DNA of 64,000 bases, from positions 378 to 64,377 of the forward strand of contig DCFQ01000038.1 of the NCBI GenBank assembly GCA_002319915.1, written 5' to 3'. A program made the translations under genes and the position numbers. Origin of the DNA: Bacteroidales bacterium UBA1800. Its GTDB lineage: Bacteria > Bacteroidota > Bacteroidia > Bacteroidales > VadinHA17. Below the pieces are notes generated by a model that ran no database searches, was not told the DNA's origin, and worked only from the letters and a program-made list of their open reading frames with translations. This document shows positions 58,039 through 64,000 of the stretch, piece by piece; the first letter of the stretch is position 1; each line of letters begins with the position of its first letter.

Positions 58039-60858
58039 TTAAGGTTTTGCCAGCACCGGCTTTCCGAAGCCGATCTTCTCCAGTGGCGCCATCTGTGTGG
58101 CTTTGTCGCCCACAACAATGTAATACATGTTATCAGGCACAATGTACCTGTCGATTATCGATTTGCTTTCAGCGGCTGTCATGTTCCTCACCACACCTTC
58201 ATCCCTGATGATATAATCGTCCGGGAAATTGTATTTGCTCATCGTTGCAAGCATGTCGGCCAGGGCGTCGTTGGTCTCGAACCGCAGCGCATTGGCCCGT
58301 ATAATGCAGTTCCTGATGAAACTGACATCGGAGTCGGATATCCCGTTCCGGTATTTCTCGAGCTGGTCCCTGATTATGCCGAGCGACTCGAAGGTCGCAT
58401 CAGATCTGACACTTGTTGCAACGATGAAGGGAGCGACCGTCTTCATTTCGGAAAACTGGCTTGAAGCTCCGTAGGTGTATCCTTTCTGTTCCCTCAGGAT
58501 CTGGTTTAGAATGCTGGTGAAGGCGCCGCCAAGCCTGTAGTTGATGAAATCGGCTTTGACCCAGTCGGGGTTCTCCCTCGAAAGCGCTGGATAGCCCGCA
58601 TAGATAACCGATTGCTTTGAACCGGGCATATCTACAAAGTAAATTGCAGACTTCCCGGGTTTAACCGGACTTTCATAGGTGTTAAAAACGACATCCCTTG
58701 ATTTCCAGTCTGTCTCGAGCGGCTTCAGTGCCGCCAGCACCTGCTCTTCCGAAATGTTGCCGGCTACCATTATCCTTGTCACCGTCGGGGAGAAGCATTT
58801 ATCGAAATATGACTTCAGGTTTTCGAGCTTAATGCTTTTCATCGATTCAACCGAGCCAAGGGAGTTGTACCCGAAAATATTCCCGGTGCCGTAAATCATC
58901 CTGTAGAAGGTAAGGCTTGCCACCCGGCCCGGCTGGGCCTGCCCCTGGATTATGCTGTTCAGGGTCCTTGTCCTGGCGAGTGAGAACTCCGTAGAATCCC
59001 ACCTTGGTTCAAGGATGATTTCCCTGATCAGGGAGACGGTCTTGTCAAAATTCCTCGAGAGCATGTCGGAGCTCAGGTACAATTCCTCGCGGCCGGGATA
59101 CATTTCGATCGCAGATCCCAGCAGTTCCGTCTGCTCCTCAAGGTCCTCGGGGGTCCTGTTTTTTGTTCCCTGCGGGAGGACCGAAGCCACCATTGAGGCC
59201 ACGCCGGGGAGTTTTATGCTGTCCTGCCATACACCGCCGTCGAATGCAAAAGTCAGGCTCACCAGTGGAAGCTCCTTGTTCTCTATCCCGTAAACCCTGA
59301 TGCCATTGCTCAGCTGGGCCCTCCAGACCCTGGGCGCCCTGACCATTGGCTCCTTCCCGGCGGGCGGCTCCACGGCCCTGTCAATCCCGGAGGGTGTTTT
59401 GACGACCTGTTCGTTCCCTTCCTCGGTGATCGGAACCTGGGTTGCTTCCTTTATGTTTTCCGTCTTTACCTCTGCCTCTACAGAGCTGTCGGCTGCGAGA
59501 TCAAGCCTTCCTTTCGGCACAAAGCTCGTGACAATATGCGGTTTGCCTTTTATGTACTTCTGGTAAACTGACATAATATCGGCCGTCGTTACAGCCTTGA
59601 TGTTCTCCAGGTCCTTTTCAATATAACCCGGATTGTCCAGGAAGGTATTATAGAATGCAAGCCTGAATGACTTGTTCATTACGCTGGAAAGACCGCTGTA
59701 AAAGCTCTTCTCGGATGTGGCTTTTATCCTTTCGACATCGTTTTCAGTGATGCCGTCCTTTTCAAATCGGTCAAATGCTTCCGAAACAGCCTTTTCGATA
59801 TCCTTCAGCGACTTGCCTTCATTCGCACGGATGCTTATCGTGAATTCCCCGGCAAGCTCCGATTTATTGTCATATGCATTGGTTTCGGAAGTCAGCTGTT
59901 TTTCTTTCACCAGGACTTTATAAAAGGGCGCTTTTTTACCGTCAGCCAGGATTGAAGCAAGAAAATCGAGTGCATAAGAATCCCGCGCATATTGCTGTGG
60001 CACCGGCCAAACCATTGTCAGTTCAGGTGCATTCGCAAATTCATCCTCGTGGTAGAGCCTCTTAGTCCGTTCGAGAGTTACCGTCATCGGCCCACGTTTT
60101 TCAACCTCGCCATGAGGCTTAATCTCGCTGAAATATTTGTTAAGCAGGATTTTCACAGAATCAGGATCAAAATCACCGGAAAGCACGAGCGTTGCATTCC
60201 CCGGGCCATAAAACTTTGAATAGTAATTTCTTACATCATCGATGGTCGCGTTTTTCAGATCCTGCATTTCACCGATGACTTCCCAGTGATAGGGGTGATC
60301 GGAAGGATACAGGTATTTGTCGATCACATAATCGGTGAAGCCATAAGGGGTGTTGTCCTCCCTCTGCCTCTTCTCATTCTGAACCACATTCTGCTGGAGG
60401 GCAAGCAAATGAGGAGTGACTGAATTGATGAAATAGCCCATCCTGTCCGACTCGAGCCAGAGGATCCTCTCAAGAGCGTTTTCGGGAAATATCTCGAAGT
60501 AGGTGGTGACATCCCTGGTAGTGAACCCATTGTTAGATCCTCCCATCTCTTCGATTACCTGGTCGAATTTCCCGGCAGGCACATTTTCAGAGCCGCCGAA
60601 CAGGAGATGCTCGAAAAGATGAGCAAACCCGGTCTTTCCGGGCTTTTCCCTGCCCGAACCCACATGATACATTATGGCATATGCGATTACCGGGTCGGAA
60701 TGATCAGTGTGCAATACGACCTGGAGGCCATTCTGCATTGTGTATTTTTCATAGGGGATCTTAAGCTTTTCAACCGTTGAACTATTGTTGCATGCAGTCA
60801 ATAAAATAAAGTAAGCCGCAAGCAGGAGAGGCCCGGACAGGGCATGTTTCTTTTTCAT
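58039..60858 (-). CDS. M16 family metallopeptidase, lipoprotein
   Basis: Zinc peptidase of 939 residues made of two M16 modules (four homologous domains) in one chain. Lipoprotein signal with Cys23 in LLTAC. The first module carries the inverted zinc motif HLFEH at 80-84; the second module (from about 500) lacks it, as is usual. Members of this type (pitrilysin or insulinase-like) degrade peptides at the cell surface. A linker rich in Glu, Pro and Lys near 455-500 separates the two modules. Confidence 0.94.
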   Translation of the reverse strand: MKKKHALSGPLLLAAYFILLTACNNSSTVEKLKIPYEKYTMQNGLQVVLHTDHSDPVIAYAIMYHVGSGREKPGKTGFAHLFEHLLFGGSENVPAGKFDQVIEEMGGSNNGFTTRDVTTYFEIFPENALERILWLESDRMGYFINSVTPHLLALQQNVVQNEKRQREDNTPYGFTDYVIDKYLYPSDHPYHWEVIGEMQDLKNATIDDVRNYYSKFYGPGNATLVLSGDFDPDSVKILLNKYFSEIKPHGEVEKRGPMTVTLERTKRLYHEDEFANAPELTMVWPVPQQYARDSYALDFLASILADGKKAPFYKVLVKEKQLTSETNAYDNKSELAGEFTISIRANEGKSLKDIEKAVSEAFDRFEKDGITENDVERIKATSEKSFYSGLSSVMNKSFRLAFYNTFLDNPGYIEKDLENIKAVTTADIMSVYQKYIKGKPHIVTSFVPKGRLDLAADSSVEAEVKTENIKEATQVPITEEGNEQVVKTPSGIDRAVEPPAGKEPMVRAPRVWRAQLSNGIRVYGIENKELPLVSLTFAFDGGVWQDSIKLPGVASMVASVLPQGTKNRTPEDLEEQTELLGSAIEMYPGREELYLSSDMLSRNFDKTVSLIREIILEPRWDSTEFSLARTRTLNSIIQGQAQPGRVASLTFYRMIYGTGNIFGYNSLGSVESMKSIKLENLKSYFDKCFSPTVTRIMVAGNISEEQVLAALKPLETDWKSRDVVFNTYESPVKPGKSAIYFVDMPGSKQSVIYAGYPALSRENPDWVKADFINYRLGGAFTSILNQILREQKGYTYGASSQFSEMKTVAPFIVATSVRSDATFESLGIIRDQLEKYRNGISDSDVSFIRNCIIRANALRFETNDALADMLATMSKYNFPDDYIIRDEGVVRNMTAAESKSIIDRYIVPDNMYYIVVGDKATQMAPLEKIGFGKPVLAKP

Positions 60859-61028
60859 TTCACGTACTGGATAAAAATGTTTAACTGACTTTAAATATTT
60901 CGAGTTTTTCTATTTCCGGCAAGCCTTAATTGCCGCCAACGCCGGGATTACTCATCAAAATATTCCGGCTGAAGCAGGGTTTGATTCAATTTTAGTATAT
61001 TTCAGTTACCTAATTCAACATCATTCCT

Positions 61029-64000
61029 ATGAAAAAGTTTTTCATTGCCAGCGTTTTGTGCCTTTTACCGCTTCTCCCCGGCATACCGCAGGATAAGTCT
61101 TTCCTCTCAGAAATATATTCTTATCTCGAAAATCCGGCAGTGTTCGAAAAGAACCAGGTGGAGGGTCATACGCCTCTTCTCCCGTTCAATACAACCGTCG
61201 AAGCATTGAAGAATGACCGGGATGGATCCTCAAATTTCCGGTCACTCAACGGCACCTGGAAGTTTTTCTTTTCTTCAACCCCGGAAGGAGTTCCCGGAGG
61301 CTTTTACAGGGAGGATTTCAATGACAGGAAATGGGACACCATCAGCGTACCGTCGAACTGGGAAATGGAGGGTTTCGGGGATCCACTTTTCAGAAATGTG
61401 ACCACGCCGTTTAAACCGGATCCCCCCAGGATCCCGCATGAATACAATCCGACAGGCTCATACAGAAAGGTGTTTACAGTGCCTGATGCCTGGAAGGGGA
61501 GGGAGATCTTCCTCAGGATGGAAAAAACGGCATCAGCTTCGTTTGTCTGGATCAACGGGCAGGAGGTCGGGTATAATGAAGGAGGCCAGGAGCCCGCTGA
61601 ATATGATATTTCAAAATACATCAGGCAGGGCAGGAACACAATCGCGGTTGTCGTTTTCAAATATTCGGACGGATATTACCTTGAGGACCAGGACTACTGG
61701 AGGCTCGCCGGGATCTTCGACAATGTGTGGCTCTATGCGGCCCCGAAGGTTCATATTTTCGACTGGTCGGCCATTACCGACCTCGACAGCAATTATGTGA
61801 ATGCCGACCTTGGATTGTCATTCACACTAAGAAATTACTCTCCGGGGCCCGGATCAGGTTTTACCATAAGGACAACCGTCTATGACCCGGGGAAACAGGT
61901 TGTCAGGAGTGTAACAACCGGCCCTTTCGATGTTACACCGGGTGAGAAGAAGAATGTGAGCCTTTCGGAGCACTTTGACAATCCCTTAAAATGGTCAGCC
62001 GAGCATCCCTCCCTTTACACCCTCCAGTTCGAGCTTATTGACCGGGATGGAAAGACAGTTGAGGCAATCACAGGCCGGATAGGGTTCAAGCAGACTGAGA
62101 TAAGGAACCAGGTGTTTTACCTCAACGGCAAGCCTGTAAAGCTTAACGGCATCAACAGCCATATGCAGCATCCTGTTACAGGGCATGCAATGGATGAAGC
62201 CACCATCAGGAAAGACCTGACAATACTCAGGCAGTTCAACATCAACTGCGTGCGGACCTCTCATTACCCCCCTGTGATAAAATACCTTGACCTGGCTGAC
62301 GAGTACGGGATCTATATCGTGGATGAGACCGGAGATGAGTCGCACGCGACAGAATTTGTCTCGGAAAACCCGGCATGGGAGGGAATGTACCGTGAGAGGG
62401 CAAGGAAGATGGTGCTTCGCGACAGGAACCACCCCTGCGTGTTGTTCTGGAGCGCCGGGAATGAAAGCGGCGAGGGTGACAATATTTGTGCTGTGATCAA
62501 CGAGGGCAGGAAATATGACAATACCCGGTACTGGATGTACGGAGGGAATGCCTACGCCCATAAATGCGAAGAGATCATCGGCCCGAGATATCCCCAGGTC
62601 CGCGACCTGCTGACAAGCGTGTTAAATGTTCCGTCGGATAAGGATCCTAGACCCTCATTCCTTGATGAATACCTTGCTGTAACAGGGAACGGAGGGGGAG
62701 GGCTCGATGATTACTGGCGGGAATTCTATTCGCATCCGAGGAGCATGGGTGGCGCTATCTGGGACTTCGTGAGCACCGGGATCACCGAAAAGGCCAGGTA
62801 CCTCGACGACAGCTCCGGGAATAATATCCAGGTGAACGTTATGGGCAGGGCGAAGCTTGTGCCCGGCAGGTCAGGCAGCGGCCTTGACCTCAACGGACAT
62901 GACCAGTGGGCGGAAGTGTACAGGGACGATGCCCTCGAAATAGGCGGGAATAACCTTACTCTTTCCATATGGGCCTTCCCACGTTCTCTCAGCAGTTCGG
63001 CAGGAACTCTTATTACCAAGGGTAACTGGCAGTTCGGGATTGATCAGACCGGCAGCGACTCACTCGAATTCTACCTGACCACCTTAGAGAGAAACGTGGT
63101 CAGGATGGCCCTGCCGGCTGACTGGGAATATAAGTGGCACCACATCGCCGCACACTATGACGGATCATCTGCCTGGCTCTCCATCGACGGGAAGGAGAGC
63201 ATCCGCAACCCTGTCTCAGGAAATATCCTCAACACTCCCTTCCCGGTCAACATAGGCAGGAACTCTGAGATCCATGGTCAGGAGACCTCTGTTTACATTT
63301 GCGATGCCGTTCTAGATGAGGCGGGGATTTTCACGAAGCAGGTTCCCAATGACCAGCTCCTTCAGCCTTCGGAAGAACTGAAGGGACAGGCAGCGCTCTG
63401 GCTTGATTTTGAAAGCATATCCGAGGGGGATGATTATTTCAGCTACGGCATAGGAGCAAGGACTTACGGCGCTATCTGGCCCGACCGGCGGCCCCAGCCG
63501 GAGATGTGGCAGATGAAGAAATCGGCTCAACCCGTACTGACGACACTGATTTCAGCCGAAACCGGGGAGGTTGAGGTCACAAACAGGTTCCTCTTTACCG
63601 GCCTGGATGAACTCCAGGGCAGATGGATGCTTGAAGAAGACGGAGAAGTCCTGCAGGAGGGACCGCTCGATCTCAGTATCCGGCCGCTGCAAAAAATGAC
63701 GGTGAAGATACCTTTCACAAAGCCTGCCGTGAAGCCGGGTGCTGAGTACAGGCTCCAGGTAAGCTTCAGGCTGAAAGATAATACCACATGGGCGGAGAAA
63801 GGTTTTGAAATCGCCTGGGACCAGATGGAGCTTCCCTGGAAGGCGGCCCCGGTTATGACAGCTGCCCTCGCAACCAGAGCGCTGGATGTACAGGAGAGCA
63901 ATGATGAGCTGACAATCAGGGGACGGGATTTCAGCTGCGTAATCAGCAGGAATACGGGATTGCTGGTGTCGGTGAGGGTTAGCGGGAAGGAGATGATAAG
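61029..64000 (+). CDS. LacZ-type glycoside hydrolase family 2 with inserted LamG domain, 3' truncated
   Basis: Secreted beta-galactosidase-like enzyme; the frame is open from ATG 61029 to the window end (990 codons). Signal peptide about 1-21. Domains: jellyroll (about 45-240), Ig-like domain, TIM barrel with acid/base Glu479 in WSAGNESGEG and nucleophile Glu547 in FLDEYLAVTGN, GGAIWDFVS after it, then an inserted LamG/concanavalin-like domain at about 605-770, then the continuation with YGAIWPDRRPQPEMW, and the start of the LacZ small-chain domain (NTGLLVSVRVSGKE) at the window end. The insertion sits in a loop of the catalytic part and may bind substrate. Expected full length well above 1100 residues. 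Confidence 0.93.
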   Translation, partial: MKKFFIASVLCLLPLLPGIPQDKSFLSEIYSYLENPAVFEKNQVEGHTPLLPFNTTVEALKNDRDGSSNFRSLNGTWKFFFSSTPEGVPGGFYREDFNDRKWDTISVPSNWEMEGFGDPLFRNVTTPFKPDPPRIPHEYNPTGSYRKVFTVPDAWKGREIFLRMEKTASASFVWINGQEVGYNEGGQEPAEYDISKYIRQGRNTIAVVVFKYSDGYYLEDQDYWRLAGIFDNVWLYAAPKVHIFDWSAITDLDSNYVNADLGLSFTLRNYSPGPGSGFTIRTTVYDPGKQVVRSVTTGPFDVTPGEKKNVSLSEHFDNPLKWSAEHPSLYTLQFELIDRDGKTVEAITGRIGFKQTEIRNQVFYLNGKPVKLNGINSHMQHPVTGHAMDEATIRKDLTILRQFNINCVRTSHYPPVIKYLDLADEYGIYIVDETGDESHATEFVSENPAWEGMYRERARKMVLRDRNHPCVLFWSAGNESGEGDNICAVINEGRKYDNTRYWMYGGNAYAHKCEEIIGPRYPQVRDLLTSVLNVPSDKDPRPSFLDEYLAVTGNGGGGLDDYWREFYSHPRSMGGAIWDFVSTGITEKARYLDDSSGNNIQVNVMGRAKLVPGRSGSGLDLNGHDQWAEVYRDDALEIGGNNLTLSIWAFPRSLSSSAGTLITKGNWQFGIDQTGSDSLEFYLTTLERNVVRMALPADWEYKWHHIAAHYDGSSAWLSIDGKESIRNPVSGNILNTPFPVNIGRNSEIHGQETSVYICDAVLDEAGIFTKQVPNDQLLQPSEELKGQAALWLDFESISEGDDYFSYGIGARTYGAIWPDRRPQPEMWQMKKSAQPVLTTLISAETGEVEVTNRFLFTGLDELQGRWMLEEDGEVLQEGPLDLSIRPLQKMTVKIPFTKPAVKPGAEYRLQVSFRLKDNTTWAEKGFEIAWDQMELPWKAAPVMTAALATRALDVQESNDELTIRGRDFSCVISRNTGLLVSVRVSGKEMI

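Noticed and set aside
1..64000. CRISPR array, insertion sequence, prophage or defence island
   Set aside because: No regularly spaced direct repeats of array type, no transposase, integrase, phage structural, restriction, Cas, toxin-antitoxin or retron-like gene was found.

Overview
The window looks like a chromosomal segment of an anaerobic, polysaccharide- and protein-using member of the Bacteroidota (Bacteroidales or a close order). The evidence is gldF/gldG gliding-type genes, a protein with a C-terminal type IX secretion sorting domain, DUF3078 and DUF5916 outer-membrane proteins, many lipoprotein and secreted hydrolase genes, sparse Shine-Dalgarno sequences, and several upstream regions with the TAnnTTTG -7 element of this phylum. 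A ferredoxin-linked 2-oxoacid oxidoreductase and a UbiA protein of the MqnP type (futalosine menaquinone route) fit an anaerobic lifestyle. There are no rRNA or tRNA genes, no insertion sequence, no CRISPR array, and no gene-free stretch longer than 300 bases.

Layout. 1-4925 (+): 2-oxoacid:ferredoxin oxidoreductase operon with a phenylacetate-CoA ligase (5' truncated by the window edge) and an aminotransferase. 4952-7132 (-): nadD, gmk, yicC. 7405-9201 (+): DUF3078 outer-membrane protein. 9191-13803 (-): GNAT protein, ubiA/mqnP-like, pheT. 13990-16186 (+): surE, small membrane protein, lpxB. 16431-23771 (+): SpoIID-like protein, gldF, gldG, DUF4340 protein, dnaN, DnaQ-like exonuclease, FAH-family protein. 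23838-26042 (-): DUF5916 protein. 26195-28423 (+): nagB, nagA, tatA. 28467-30065 (-): secreted amidase. 30224-34597 (+): an exported molybdenum hydroxylase with its maturation proteins (XdhC, MocA-like, 2Fe-2S subunit, Tat-exported large subunit). 34698-38371: secreted beta-rich protein, HlyD-type adaptor, Gfo/Idh/MocA oxidoreductase, DUF2905 protein. 38404-40947 (+): small ORF, two-component system, PepSY-like secreted protein with a clear terminator. 41091-44376: secreted NIF3 protein, ThuA-like protein, GH30. 44517-48572 (-): two small exported proteins, GMC oxidoreductase, aldehyde dehydrogenase. 48800-54424 (-): PmbA/TldD pair and GH2. 54464-60858: CotH-kinase/T9SS protein, M1 and M16 peptidases. 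61029-64000 (+): LacZ-type GH2 with an inserted LamG domain, running off the window.

How the parts work together. The secreted hydrolases (two GH2, GH30, M1, M16, amidase) and nagAB supply sugars and amino acids; the aminotransferase, 2-oxoacid oxidoreductase and acyl-CoA ligase can oxidise deaminated amino acids to acyl-CoA and reduced ferredoxin. Two separate gene pairs (molybdenum hydroxylase and TldD/PmbA) each have a Tat signal on one partner only, which suggests hitchhiker export of folded complexes; a tatA gene lies between nagA and the amidase.

I do not see an obvious new defence or mobile system. The strongest unexplained signals are three families of dispersed palindromic intergenic repeats, the Tat mismatch in the TldD/PmbA pair, a signal peptide on a NIF3 protein, the LamG domain inserted into the catalytic part of a LacZ-type enzyme, and a short coding-like ORF directly before the response regulator.
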